Assembly: GCF_009467795.1 (NCBI RefSeq)
Contig: NZ_WIAX01000008.1
Span: 124,001 to 188,000, forward strand
From: Nesterenkonia halophila
Lineage (GTDB): Bacteria > Actinomycetota > Actinomycetes > Actinomycetales > Micrococcaceae
DNA length: 64,000 nucleotides
Direction: 5' to 3'
Shown here: piece after piece, positions 45,874 to 54,955 of the stretch
Numbering within the stretch: the first letter of the stretch is position 1
How the letters are laid out: each line of letters begins with the position of its first letter
Made by a program: the position numbers and the translations under genes
Notes under the pieces: model-generated
What the model was told of the DNA's origin: nothing
Databases searched by the model: none
The model's input: only the letters and a program-made list of their open reading frames with translations

Positions 45874-46326
45874 TCAGTCATCGTCCTCGTCGTCCTCATC
45901 GTCATCGTCGTCCCAGTCGTCATCGTCCCCGTCGTCGTCCACCGTCGTCGGCGGCGCGGGGTCCACTGTGCTGGGCGTGGTCCAGGACCCGTCGCTGCTG
46001 CTTCCGCCGGAGCCACCGCCGTCCTTTCCGCCGGTCGTCCCGTCGTCGTCCGGGGAGGGCGTCGGCGAGGCCGCGGGGGAGGGCGTCGCCGTCTCGGTCG
46101 GCGACGGGGAGGACGCGTCGGAGGAGGGCTCGGCGGATGACGCGGCGGAGGACGTGGCGGAGGACGCCGACGGCGTGCTCGGCCGGGCGGTCTCGGCGCC
46201 GACCTCCACGGCCGGGCCCAGATCGCGGCCGCCGTCGTCGCCGGCGAGAGCGGCGAACGCCGCGGCACCGCCGACGGCGATGATGCTCAGCGCGCCGGCG
46301 ACGGTCCAGGTGCTCTGTCGACCCAT
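45874..46326 (-). CDS. Small membrane-anchored protein with Ser/Pro-rich and poly-Asp tail
   Basis: A 150-residue protein with an N-terminal uncleaved signal anchor (about 8-28, AGALSIIAVGGAAAFAALAG). It has an extracytoplasmic Ser/Pro/Thr-rich stretch, a Gly/Ser-rich stretch, and ends in almost pure Asp/Glu (DDDD, DEDD). No fold is expected. It may bind cations or cell-wall material; similar acidic proteins accompany envelope two-component systems, but I know no function. ATG at 46326 has AGGAAGG upstream. Three 11-bp-phased ATGAR boxes lie 107-135 bp upstream. Confidence 0.7.
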   Translation of the reverse strand: MGRQSTWTVAGALSIIAVGGAAAFAALAGDDGGRDLGPAVEVGAETARPSTPSASSATSSAASSAEPSSDASSPSPTETATPSPAASPTPSPDDDGTTGGKDGGGSGGSSSDGSWTTPSTVDPAPPTTVDDDGDDDDWDDDDDEDDEDDD

Positions 46327-46432
46327 GGGGGCTGGTCCTTCCTCTCCGCCGAGGACGGGGGTCCTCGGCCATTCTCCCCGACGGTCGGCGACGATCCGTC
46401 GGGATGATGTGCCTCCATCCTCTCCGGTGCGC

Positions 46433-46470
46433 ATGAACACTCGATGAGGCGACGATGAGAGAGCTCTCAC
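46433..46470. promoter_or_regulatory. Three ATGAR boxes phased at 11 bp, plus an inverted CTCAC
   Basis: ATGAA, ATGAG and ATGAG begin at 46433, 46444 and 46455, exactly 11 bp apart. CTCAC (46466-46470) follows in inverted orientation. The array sits upstream of the small acidic membrane protein gene, and closely resembles one arm of the array at 54956-55026. Confidence 0.5.
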
Positions 46471-47636
46471 TCCCGCCGGACGCCGTCGAGGAGCACCGAG
46501 TCGACGGAGCTGTCGACAGAACCGGAGACGGCGGCGCGCAGTGCGGCCGCGACCTCGGTGTGCCGGGGGCGCACGGCGTAGACGCAGCCCAGTCGCAGCA
46601 GCGCGGCCAGCTCGTAGGTCGCCAGCGCCTCCTCCGGCACGCCGCGCCGCGCGGCGGCGTCGGTCACCGTCGCCGCGACGGTGCGGCTCTGCGCGGGGGC
46701 CCAGATCCCCTGGCGCCGACGCAGCGTCGCGTGGGCGCGCAGGTTGCCCAGATCCAGGGCCGGGTCGGCGAGACAGGCGGTGTCGGCGTCCAGCAGCCCG
46801 GGCGCGGGGCCGCCGTCCTCGCCCTCGTCACCGTCGTCCTCGTCCCGCTCGCCGTCAGCGACGGCGACCAGCAGCTGCTTGTCGTGCAGGTCCCGATGGG
46901 CGGGGGCGAGCGGGCGGTCCGGCAGCCGCCGCAGCCGTCCGGCGAGCAGCTCGGCGGCCGCGCGGGTGCGTTCGACGTCGGCGATCCAGCAGGCGACGCG
47001 ATCGACCCAGCCGGTCAGCACCGCGGCCTCGGCGGCGGCGTCGTGGACGGGCGCCGCCGGATCGGCGGGAGCCGAGGAGGCCGTGATCCAGGCGGAGCAG
47101 ACCGTCTCCCAGGCCCGCCGCCAGCGCCGCGGCGAGAACGGCGTCGGATCGTGCAGGCCGATGCCCGGCAGCGCGGCGAAGGTCACCGTCGAGGCGTCGT
47201 GGTCCAGCACGGCAGGGGTGCGGAACGGCCCGTCGAAGGCCGCCGCCCGCTCGATCCCGCGGAGGATGCCCGCGGCGCGGCCCCGCCTGACGACCTTGAC
47301 GAATCGATCGTCGAGGCGGACCACCGCCCGGCGTCCCGGCCGGTGGGAGACGACCTCGCCGAGGTCGGCCGGCCGGGCCAGGGCCGCGAGCTTCGGGTCG
47401 CGGCCGGGGGGCAGCAGCTCGAGGCCGTCGGCGCCGAGGAAGCCGGCCCGCCGGGCGCCGCCGTCGTCGAGCTCGACGGCCAGGCGCGCGCCGTCGGCGG
47501 CGGGCCAGGCCCGGGTGACGGCCAGGCGCCGGCCCTCGACGAGGAGCGCGGCCGGCGGGAGGTCCGGCACGGCCTGCAATGCTGTGCTCGGCGGCGCCGC
47601 AGCAGGGGGAGTCGCAGCTGGGGGAATCATCGTCAT
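46467..47636 (-). CDS. Kinase-fold phosphotransferase (APH-like), terminal gene of the glycosyltransferase operon
   Basis: A 389-residue protein with the aminoglycoside/choline-kinase fold. The catalytic loop is HRDLHDKQ, where Asp is the base and Gln replaces the usual Asn Mg-ligand. The second metal motif is LLDADTACLADPALDLGN. N-lobe strands include AVVRLDDRFVKVVRRG. Its ATG overlaps the preceding gene's stop by 4 nt, and a GGAGAGG ribosome site sits just upstream; a second ATG two codons on is possible. The operon context suggests it phosphorylates a sugar or other small acceptor rather than an antibiotic (inference). Confidence 0.75.
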   Translation of the reverse strand: MTMIPPAATPPAAAPPSTALQAVPDLPPAALLVEGRRLAVTRAWPAADGARLAVELDDGGARRAGFLGADGLELLPPGRDPKLAALARPADLGEVVSHRPGRRAVVRLDDRFVKVVRRGRAAGILRGIERAAAFDGPFRTPAVLDHDASTVTFAALPGIGLHDPTPFSPRRWRRAWETVCSAWITASSAPADPAAPVHDAAAEAAVLTGWVDRVACWIADVERTRAAAELLAGRLRRLPDRPLAPAHRDLHDKQLLVAVADGERDEDDGDEGEDGGPAPGLLDADTACLADPALDLGNLRAHATLRRRQGIWAPAQSRTVAATVTDAAARRGVPEEALATYELAALLRLGCVYAVRPRHTEVAAALRAAVSGSVDSSVDSVLLDGVRRE

Positions 47637-48949
47637 CCTCTCCGGGTCCGGGGCGGTCGCCCCCTGTCGAGACGTCCTGGGGCGGTCGCGGCGGAGTCCT
47701 CCTCCGCGCGGTCGGCCGCTCGTCGGGCATGGTCCAGCGTCCGGCGCATCGCCTGCGGCCAGTCGCGGTCGCGGCGGCGGAACGGCTCCCCGGCGGCCTC
47801 CAGGTGGGCGTGGGCCTCCCAGCCGGCCAGCCGCGCCGGATCCACCGGAGCCTCGGCGGCGTAGCCGTCCAGGAAGGCCTTCGCCAGATGCGGCAGGGTG
47901 AGCCGGCGGCAGGCGGCGAGCCAGGAGCCCGCGTCGCGCATCGGGTCGCCGAGCCCGCAGCGGTCGAGGTCGACGAGCCGGATCTCCGGGGCCGCGGCGC
48001 CCGCGGGCTCGCCGATCAGCAGCTGGTCGGGCGAGAGATCGCCGTGCAGCTCCGCCACGCCGTCGGCCGCGGAGCCGTCGGAGGGCAGCGTGGCCGCCAG
48101 GCGCCCGGCGAGGTCCCGCGCCTCCGCGGCGACCCAGGGGGCCGGCACCGCGAGCGACGCGGCGGCGGCCTGCGGCCCGGGCTCCAGGCGGCGGAGGCCC
48201 CGTGCGCCGTCGGCGGGCGCAGTCCGGAGGGTGCGACGATGCAGCCGTCCGATCGCCGTCCCGGCGGCCGCGGCGGCGGAGACGACGGTGCGGGGGCTCG
48301 CCGCCGCGGACGGGGCCAGCAGGTCGCCTGTTCCCCACAGCGGCGAGGCCACGGCGGTCCCGCGCCGTCCCACGATCTGGTGATCGAGGACGGGCACGCC
48401 CGCAGCCCGCCAGCGGCCGGCGGCCGCGACCAGGTGATCCTGGCTCCGGGCGGCGACCCGGACCACGGTCGCCTGCTCGGCGTCGGTCCCGACGACGCGG
48501 CGGCGCGGGTTGTAGCGCAGGATCTGCGCGACGAGTCCGGGCATCCGCTCGCGGGCGGCGTCGAGTTCGCGGGCGAGCTCCGGGTCGTCGAGGATCTCCC
48601 CGCTGAGCAGCCGGAGGCCGTCGAGCCGTCGGTCCAGGACGGTTCCGCCGCGGCGGGAGGCGCGGCGGTGCGCCGCGGCGACCTTGTCCGCGTCGTCGGT
48701 CAGCAGGACCCACGCGTGACGGCCGTGGTCGTCCACCACGGAGGCGACCAGCGACCGCCCCGGCTTCAGGCGCAGCCGACGGACCTCCACCGACCGTCCC
48801 AGCACCTCGGAGAGGGCCGAGGCGTCCAGGACCGTCGCCGCGCCCGGCAGCCGGATCGCCGCGGCGGCGACGGCATCGGCCTCGGTGCGCGTCGGCGCGG
48901 GCACCCCGGCGGGTCGCGGCGCGTGCGGCGGCCGGGTCGGGCCGGTCAT
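47633..48949 (-). CDS. Kinase-fold phosphotransferase (APH-like), second copy
   Basis: A 438-residue APH-type protein. The catalytic loop is HGDLSPDQLLI and the metal motif is LVDLDRCGLGDPMRDAGSWL. The Asn-to-Gln change in the catalytic loop is shared with the next gene, as is the DxD metal motif, so both belong to one subfamily, though the proteins differ strongly elsewhere. It overlaps both neighbours by 4 nt. The substrate is unknown. Confidence 0.75.
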   Translation of the reverse strand: MTGPTRPPHAPRPAGVPAPTRTEADAVAAAAIRLPGAATVLDASALSEVLGRSVEVRRLRLKPGRSLVASVVDDHGRHAWVLLTDDADKVAAAHRRASRRGGTVLDRRLDGLRLLSGEILDDPELARELDAARERMPGLVAQILRYNPRRRVVGTDAEQATVVRVAARSQDHLVAAAGRWRAAGVPVLDHQIVGRRGTAVASPLWGTGDLLAPSAAASPRTVVSAAAAAGTAIGRLHRRTLRTAPADGARGLRRLEPGPQAAAASLAVPAPWVAAEARDLAGRLAATLPSDGSAADGVAELHGDLSPDQLLIGEPAGAAAPEIRLVDLDRCGLGDPMRDAGSWLAACRRLTLPHLAKAFLDGYAAEAPVDPARLAGWEAHAHLEAAGEPFRRRDRDWPQAMRRTLDHARRAADRAEEDSAATAPGRLDRGRPPRTRRG

Positions 48950-50850
48950 CGGTCGGCTCCGGTCACGGCCGGTCGCGCGACGGGCCCCGTGTCCGGCCGG
49001 TCGGCCCCCGCCGGAGACGACGCCGAGGCGGTCTCGGCCGCGCGCTGCTGGGAGGCGGCCCAGCAGGAGAGCCGCGAGCCGGGATCGGCCAGCAGCTCCT
49101 CCGGCGCGCCGTCCTCGAGGATCCGCCCGCCGTCGAGCCAGACCACCCGGTCGAGCCCGGCGATCATGCTCAGGTCGTGGGTGATGGCGATCGTGGTGCG
49201 GCCGGCGGTGAGCTCCCGCAGCGAGGACTCCACCACCTCGCGGGAGGCGGGGTCCAGGCCGGTGGTCGGCTCGTCGAGCAGCACGATCGGCGCATCGCGC
49301 ACCAGCGCCCGGGCCAGCGCGATCCGCTGCCGCTGGCCGCCGGAGAGCGTGTCGCCGCGGGCGCCCAGCTCGGTGTCGTAGCCCTCGGGCAGCCGGGAGA
49401 TGAATTCGTGGGCCCCGGCGCGGTGCGCGGCGGCGACGACCTCCTCGTCAGCGGCCTCGCGGCGCCCGTGACGGATGTTCTCCCGCACGCTGCCGGTGAA
49501 CAGCACCGACTCCTGCAGCAGCACCGCGACGGAGGAGCGCAGCTCGGCGCGGGTCACGTTGCGGGTGGAGATCCCGTCGACCATCACCGACCCGGCGTCG
49601 GGGTCGGCCAGGCGCAGCAGATAGCCCGCCAGCGTCGACTTGCCCGCGCCGGAGGGGCCCAGCAGGCCCACGCGCTGGCCGGCCGGCACGTGCAGCGACA
49701 GCTCCTCGAAGAGCCGGGCGCCGCGGTGGTCGTCGGCGGTGATCCGCCAGAAGCTCACCTCTCCGGAGGGCCGGCCCAGGGACAGCGGGCGGCGCGGATC
49801 GCGGATCTCGACCTCCTCGGCCAGCAGATCGGCGATGCGCTCGCCGGAGGCCGCCGCCCGGGCGATGCGGCCGGTGTACTTGGCCATGTCGCGCAGCGGC
49901 TTCATCGCGATCTTCAGATACATCAGGAACAGCACCATGTCGCCGGGAGTCATCGTGCCCACCAGCACCTGCCAGCCGCCGACGCCGAGCACCACGGCTG
50001 TGGCCAGACCCACCAGCAGGTCGGTGGAGCGCTCCAGCCGGGCGGCCAGCCGGCGGGCCCGGATGCCGGCCTTCAGCGCCTCGGCGTTGCCGGCGGCGAA
50101 ACCGGAGGCGACGGTCTCCTCGAGCCCGTAGGACTGGACGACCCGGATGGCGCCGAGCGCCTCGGCGGCGTCGCCGACCAGCCGGCCCTCGCCCCGGCGG
50201 GTCGAGCGCGAGGCCGAGGAGATCTTCGGGCTCAGCAGCCGGCTGGCCAGCAGATAGCCGGAGCCGGCGGCGATCAGGATCAGCGCCAGCAGCGGGTTGA
50301 GCACGGTGACCACGACGAACAGGGCGACCAGCGTCAGCAGGTTGCCGACCAGCGGCAGCCCGGCGGTGACCGCGACCTCCTGCAGGCGGCCCATGTCGCC
50401 CACGAGCCGCTGCGAGGTGTCGCCGACCGAGGCGCGCGAGTGATACCGCAGGGACAGCGCCTGGATGTGCTCGAACACGCGGGTGCGCAGGCGCGTGGTG
50501 ACTTTCACCCCGGTCTGGGCGAAGGCGATCGTGGAGGCGTAGTTGCACAGCGCCCGGCCGCCGACGATCAGCGCCAGAGCGCAGGACCAGAAGACCAGGA
50601 CTCCGACGACTCCGCCGCCGGCGCCCGGCGCGCCCGTCACGTCGGCGCCCAGGGCGCTGGAGACGGCGTCGACGGCGATCTTCACCGGCCACGGCTCGAG
50701 GATGCGGAAGGCCACGTCGCCGAGCAGGGCGAGCAGTCCCAGCGTCACGGCGAGCTTGTGCTCCCTCAGGTGGGGCAGGATCATGCCCAGCGTCCGTCGC
50801 AGGGCACGACGGTGCTGGGTGCGGCTGCGCCGGGCGTCGCTGCGGCTCAT
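48946..50850 (-). CDS. ABC exporter half-transporter (TMD-NBD), MsbA/lipid-A-exporter class
   Basis: A 634-residue exporter. The N-terminal membrane domain has six helices (about 25-320). The nucleotide-binding domain has Walker A GPSGAGKST, signature LSGGQRQR, Walker B IVLLDEPT and the H-loop in AITHD. Half-transporters of this class dimerise and export lipids, glycolipids or peptides. ATG at 50850 overlaps the preceding glycosyltransferase stop by 4 nt, with AGGAGG about 10 nt upstream. In this operon it is the likely exporter of the glycoconjugate made by the three glycosyltransferases. Confidence 0.9.
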   Translation of the reverse strand: MSRSDARRSRTQHRRALRRTLGMILPHLREHKLAVTLGLLALLGDVAFRILEPWPVKIAVDAVSSALGADVTGAPGAGGGVVGVLVFWSCALALIVGGRALCNYASTIAFAQTGVKVTTRLRTRVFEHIQALSLRYHSRASVGDTSQRLVGDMGRLQEVAVTAGLPLVGNLLTLVALFVVVTVLNPLLALILIAAGSGYLLASRLLSPKISSASRSTRRGEGRLVGDAAEALGAIRVVQSYGLEETVASGFAAGNAEALKAGIRARRLAARLERSTDLLVGLATAVVLGVGGWQVLVGTMTPGDMVLFLMYLKIAMKPLRDMAKYTGRIARAAASGERIADLLAEEVEIRDPRRPLSLGRPSGEVSFWRITADDHRGARLFEELSLHVPAGQRVGLLGPSGAGKSTLAGYLLRLADPDAGSVMVDGISTRNVTRAELRSSVAVLLQESVLFTGSVRENIRHGRREAADEEVVAAAHRAGAHEFISRLPEGYDTELGARGDTLSGGQRQRIALARALVRDAPIVLLDEPTTGLDPASREVVESSLRELTAGRTTIAITHDLSMIAGLDRVVWLDGGRILEDGAPEELLADPGSRLSCWAASQQRAAETASASSPAGADRPDTGPVARPAVTGADR

Positions 50851-52133
50851 CGCGGCGCCACCTCCTGACGAGGCACGGCGTCGCCCCCGACGGCGGCCAG
50901 CACGTCCTGCGCGCGGCGCGCCCAGCTGTGCCGGGCGACGACGGCGCGGCGGCCGGCGGCGGCGAGGTCGTGCCGAAGGTCGGCGTCGGCGACGAGCCGG
51001 TCCAGGGCCGCGGCCAGCGCGTCGACGTCGCCGGCGGGCACCAGCAGTCCGCGGGGCGGTTCCGCGGAGCCGCCGGCGAGCAGCTCGGGCAGCTCGCCGA
51101 CGTCGGAGGCGACCACGGCGGCGCCGGCGGCCAGGTACTCGTAGACCTTCAGCGGGGAGAAGTAGTGCTCCTCCGGGGCGGCCGGCGCCGGGTACGGGGC
51201 GACGGCGACGTCCAGCGCCGCGACCGCCCGCGGCATCTGCTCCGGGGCGACCGCGCCGGTGAACTCCACCTGCGCAGCGATCCCCAGCCGGTCGGCGAGC
51301 TCGCCCAGCGCCGTGCGCCGGGGCCCGGTGCCGATGATCTGCAGCCGCGGCCGGGTCCTCTCCTCCGCGGCGGCGACCGCCTGCGTGCGGGCGAAGGCCT
51401 CGAGCAGCAGCTCGGTGCCGTGCCAGGACTTCAGCGTGCCGACGAACCCGATCGTCGGGGCCTCGCCGCTCGCCGGGCTCGTCGGGCGTCGGGCGGGACG
51501 GAAACGGTCGACGTCGACCCCGTTGGGCACGAGGCGGATCGGGGAGCCGGCCGCGGCGTCGCTCCGGGCCTCGGCGCCTGCGGCCTCGCGCATCTCGCCG
51601 ACCCATCGGGCCACCGGGGCCGAGACGCAGGTGACCAGGTCGGCGGCGGCCAGCGTCTCGCCGGCGGCCTGCTCGGCGGTCGCGGCGTCGTGCAGCCGGC
51701 GGTGGGTGCTCTGCTCCGCGAGCAGCGGCGCATTGACCTCGACGACGAGGCGGCTCGCCGGGGCGCGGCGGACTGCGCGGGCGCCGGCGCGGGAGAACAG
51801 CGAGAAGCGCTCGTAGAGCAGATCCGGACCGTGCGGGCCGTGGGCCGCGGCCTGTTCGGCCATCCGCTCCGCAGTGCGGACCACCGCCTGTTCGCGTCCG
51901 GCGGCGCCCTTGACGCCCTCGACCGGGAGCACGACGGTCTCCAGGTCCGCCAGATCGGCGGGCACGGCGGCGGTGGAGGGGTCCTGCGCGTCGTCGCCGA
52001 GCTTGGTGCAGAAGACGGTGACCTCGTGGCCGAGGGCGCGGAAGGACCGGATCATCTCCTGGGCGTGGACGGCGGCGCCCTTGGTGCCGAAGATCCCGAT
52101 GCCGGGGTCGGCCAGCAGATAGGCGATCCTCAT
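50847..52133 (-). CDS. Glycosyltransferase, GT-B fold, family 4 type
   Basis: A 428-residue cytoplasmic glycosyltransferase. The N-terminal Rossmann domain has GIFGTKGAAVHAQEMIRSF. The C-terminal donor-binding domain has GFVGTLKSWHGTELLLEAF, EFTGAV, and the EX7E-type motif in APEEHYFSPLKVYEYLAAG. This is a GT4 retaining transferase; donor and acceptor are unknown. Start and stop each overlap neighbours by 4 nt. Confidence 0.88.
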   Translation of the reverse strand: MRIAYLLADPGIGIFGTKGAAVHAQEMIRSFRALGHEVTVFCTKLGDDAQDPSTAAVPADLADLETVVLPVEGVKGAAGREQAVVRTAERMAEQAAAHGPHGPDLLYERFSLFSRAGARAVRRAPASRLVVEVNAPLLAEQSTHRRLHDAATAEQAAGETLAAADLVTCVSAPVARWVGEMREAAGAEARSDAAAGSPIRLVPNGVDVDRFRPARRPTSPASGEAPTIGFVGTLKSWHGTELLLEAFARTQAVAAAEERTRPRLQIIGTGPRRTALGELADRLGIAAQVEFTGAVAPEQMPRAVAALDVAVAPYPAPAAPEEHYFSPLKVYEYLAAGAAVVASDVGELPELLAGGSAEPPRGLLVPAGDVDALAAALDRLVADADLRHDLAAAGRRAVVARHSWARRAQDVLAAVGGDAVPRQEVAPR

Positions 52134-53575
52134 GCCGGCACCTCCGTTCCGCGTCGGGCGGTGCCGACGAGGGCGGCGGCGGGTGCGGCCGGGGTCGACT
52201 CGGTGACGACCGTCGTGTCGGACGACTCGAGCTCCGCGGCCGGGGCGTCGACGAGGGCGCGCAGCCGCAGCGCCTGGCCGGTCGAGTCGAAGCGCTCCTC
52301 GACCAGCCGACGGGCCGATTCGAGCAGCTCGCGGTGCTCGGCCGCCGGGGCCGCCGTCGCGGCCACGATGGCCTCGACCAGCGCGTCGACGTCGCCGGAG
52401 GGCACCAGCCAGCCGGTCCGACCGGGGCGGATCACCTCGGCGACGGCGGCCACGTCGGCGGCCACGCAGCGGATCCCCCGGGCCATGGCCTCCAGCAGCA
52501 CTGTGGGAAGCCCGTCGACGTTGCCGTCGTGGCCGACGACGAACGGGGCGACGAAGGCGTCGTGGTCGTCGAAGAGCATGCTGATCTCCCGCTGGGTCCG
52601 CGGACCCAGCAGTCGGACATGCTCGGTCAATCCGGCCGCGGCGATCTGCTCGCGCAGGCCCTCGGCCAGCGGCCCGTCGCCGGCGATGTCGGCCTCCGCC
52701 CGGAGCCCGCGGGCGCGCAGCCGGGCGACCGCCTCGACCAGCAGGCCGAAGCCCTTCTTCTCCACCAGGCGCCCGACGCCGAGCAGCCGGATCGGCCCGT
52801 CGTCGGCGTCGCCGGTGTGGTCGGCGCCGCGGCCTCCGTCGGCCTCGTCGTCCGCGTCCCGGCGGTGCACCCGCGGGCGGAACGGGAAGCGCTCGAGCTC
52901 CAGGCCGTTGTGCACCAGATGCAGTCGGCGGGTCGCCGCGGGGAAGCGGCGGCGCAGGTCGTCCAGGTTGTGCGCCGAGATGGTCACGGCGTGGTGGGCC
53001 TCGGCGAGCTTCGTCTCCAGCGCCCGCTGGTCGACGTCGTCGTGATGGATGTCCTTGGCGTGGGCGGTGAAGGAGTAGGGCACTCCGGTGATCCGGCTCG
53101 CCAGTCGGGCGACGGTGGTCGCCATCGAGGCGAAGTGCGCGTGGAGGTGGTCGACGTCGTGATCGCGGGCGGCGGCGGCCAGGTCGACCGCCTGCTGGGC
53201 GTCGTCGTGGCCGTGGGCGAGCAGCTCGGGCATCTCGGCGGAGAGGCCGGCGGCGATCTGCGGGTCCTCGGCGGCCGCGGCCAGCCGCTCCCACAGCCGA
53301 CCGCCCGAGGTCGCCCGCGGCAGATGCACCACCGGGGCCTCGACGCGGGCCAGCTCAGGATGGAACCGGGCGTCGGCGGTGGGGCGCAGCGAGAAGATCA
53401 CCACGCGCTCGCCGGCGGCCTCGCGGGCGAGGATCTCGGAGACCACGAAGGTCTCGGAGAAGCGCGGGTACATCTTCAGCACATAGCCGATGGTCCGCCG
53501 GCGCGCGGCGCCGGGCGTCGAAGGCGCGGGGCTCGTCGGCCCCGTCCCAGTCTCCGTCTCACTCTCAGCGGACAT
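52130..53575 (-). CDS. Glycosyltransferase, GT-B fold, family 4 type (colanic-acid-transferase-like)
   Basis: A 481-residue glycosyltransferase. It begins after a disordered tail with TIGYVLKMYPRFSETFVVSE, typical of WcaL/AmsK-type transferases of exopolysaccharide pathways. HLHAHFASMATTVARLA and PYSFTAHAKDIH follow. The donor domain has LLGVGRLVEKKGFGLLVEAV and LPTVLLEAMARG. It overlaps the upstream gene by 11 nt and the downstream gene by 4 nt. This family link is the best hint that the operon makes an extracellular polysaccharide or glycolipid. Confidence 0.88.
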   Translation of the reverse strand: MSAESETETGTGPTSPAPSTPGAARRRTIGYVLKMYPRFSETFVVSEILAREAAGERVVIFSLRPTADARFHPELARVEAPVVHLPRATSGGRLWERLAAAAEDPQIAAGLSAEMPELLAHGHDDAQQAVDLAAAARDHDVDHLHAHFASMATTVARLASRITGVPYSFTAHAKDIHHDDVDQRALETKLAEAHHAVTISAHNLDDLRRRFPAATRRLHLVHNGLELERFPFRPRVHRRDADDEADGGRGADHTGDADDGPIRLLGVGRLVEKKGFGLLVEAVARLRARGLRAEADIAGDGPLAEGLREQIAAAGLTEHVRLLGPRTQREISMLFDDHDAFVAPFVVGHDGNVDGLPTVLLEAMARGIRCVAADVAAVAEVIRPGRTGWLVPSGDVDALVEAIVAATAAPAAEHRELLESARRLVEERFDSTGQALRLRALVDAPAAELESSDTTVVTESTPAAPAAALVGTARRGTEVPA

Positions 53576-54932
53576 GGTCGAGGATCCTCTCCGTGCGGTG
53601 GTCGGGGGCGGATGCGGTCTCGCCGCGGCCGGGGTGGGCGGCGTGCGGGGCGGTCTGCACGGTCTGTGTGGTCGGCGTCGTCGTCGCCGGCGTCGTCGGG
53701 CGCAGCTGGCGGGCGGCGATCCCGGGCAGACGGGCGAGCCCGTCGCGGTCGATGTGCTCGCGCGTCGTCCGGCGGGAGACGGCTTCGGCGAGCCAGTCGC
53801 CGAGTCGCTGGGGAGTCGCCGCGGCGGCCTCGAGCATGTCGGCGGCTCCGGAGGCGGCCAGCGCGGCGGCGCGTCGGGGCTGTTCGGCCCGGCGCGTGCT
53901 GCGCGGCACGAACAGTGCCGGCGTGGTGGAGTCGAGGATCTCGGCGGCGGAGTTGTAGCCGGCCATGGAGATCACCGCCCGCGCGTCGCGGATCAGCTGC
54001 GGCAGGTGGGGGCTGCGGCGCTGCACGCGGACCCGGCCGACCGGTCCCGGGCGTCGTCGCGCCTCTGCGGCGGCGCGCACCACTGCGTCGTGGTCCTGCC
54101 GGGACATCTGCGGTCCGGTGATGATCAGATGCCGGTGGCCGGCCGGCACCGGGGCCGCCGCGGCGGCCGCGGCGAGGCGGCCGCCGTCGGCCCCGCCGCC
54201 GACGGTGGTGAGCACGGAGGGGACGGCGGACGCTGCGAGCACGTCGGCTCCGTCCCCGTCGTCCTCGTCGACCGCGTCCTCGTGGGCGCCGTCCTCGTCG
54301 GCGGGCCCCGAGCAGGCGTCGGCCGGGCGCCCGCGTGCGAGATACCCGGTGAACTCCGTGCGGTCGGCCAGCGTGCGCGGGACCTCGCCGGCGGCGATCG
54401 GATCGTGGACCCGCGGGTCGCCGTAGATCCAGACGGCGTCGTAGGAGTCGGCGACGGCTCCGGCGCCGACGGCCGACCATTCGCGGGATGCCGCCTCGGG
54501 GGAGTCGAGGACCTCGCGCAGTCCGAGCACGCAGCGGGTCCCGCGCAGTCTCAGCTGGTCGAGGGAGGGGGCGAGCTCGCCGTCGATGCCGAACGGGTGC
54601 CGGTCCACGATGAACAGGTCCGGCGCCAGCGACTCCAGCGCCGCGGCGACGGCGCTGCGGCGCAGGCGGGAGAGTCGGGCGGAGCTCATCTCGAGGTGCC
54701 GAGCGGCGTAGCCCTCGACCGCGGGGGAGAACCCCGGCAGCACCATCCAGTCCCAGCCCGGCGGCAGAGAGTCGGCCGCGGCGCCCGGGTGGCCGGCGAT
54801 GAGCAGCCCGCGGACCCGGTGCCCGGTGATCCTCGGCAGGCCGGCGGCCAGCGCATGGGCCACCGCTCGGTTCCTGCGGGCATGCCCCAGGCCGACGGAG
54901 TCGTGGGAGTAGAGCGCAACGGTGATCGTCAT
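53565..54932 (-). CDS. MurG-like (GT28-type) glycosyltransferase, first gene of the operon
   Basis: A 455-residue protein beginning VALYSHDSVGLGHARRNRAV, the N-terminal pattern of MurG/MGDG-synthase-like GT-B enzymes with the GxGHxxR acceptor loop. The C-terminal part has a UDP-sugar-site-like region (AVISMAGYNSAAEIL; TPALFVPRSTRRAEQPRRAAAL). An acidic linker lies at about 200-225. ATG at 54932 follows GGTGGGA. It opens the six-gene operon. The 114-bp gap upstream holds the six-box operator array. Confidence 0.85.
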   Translation of the reverse strand: MTITVALYSHDSVGLGHARRNRAVAHALAAGLPRITGHRVRGLLIAGHPGAAADSLPPGWDWMVLPGFSPAVEGYAARHLEMSSARLSRLRRSAVAAALESLAPDLFIVDRHPFGIDGELAPSLDQLRLRGTRCVLGLREVLDSPEAASREWSAVGAGAVADSYDAVWIYGDPRVHDPIAAGEVPRTLADRTEFTGYLARGRPADACSGPADEDGAHEDAVDEDDGDGADVLAASAVPSVLTTVGGGADGGRLAAAAAAAPVPAGHRHLIITGPQMSRQDHDAVVRAAAEARRRPGPVGRVRVQRRSPHLPQLIRDARAVISMAGYNSAAEILDSTTPALFVPRSTRRAEQPRRAAALAASGAADMLEAAAATPQRLGDWLAEAVSRRTTREHIDRDGLARLPGIAARQLRPTTPATTTPTTQTVQTAPHAAHPGRGETASAPDHRTERILDHVR

Positions 54933-54955
54933 GCATCCCACCGTCGTGCGCCGCC

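Noticed and set aside
48213-48713. Extension of the first phosphotransferase frame through the second phosphotransferase gene
   Set aside because: The upstream part is an out-of-frame shadow of the 47633-48949 gene. The ATGA overlap at 47633-47636 with a ribosome site gives the real start.
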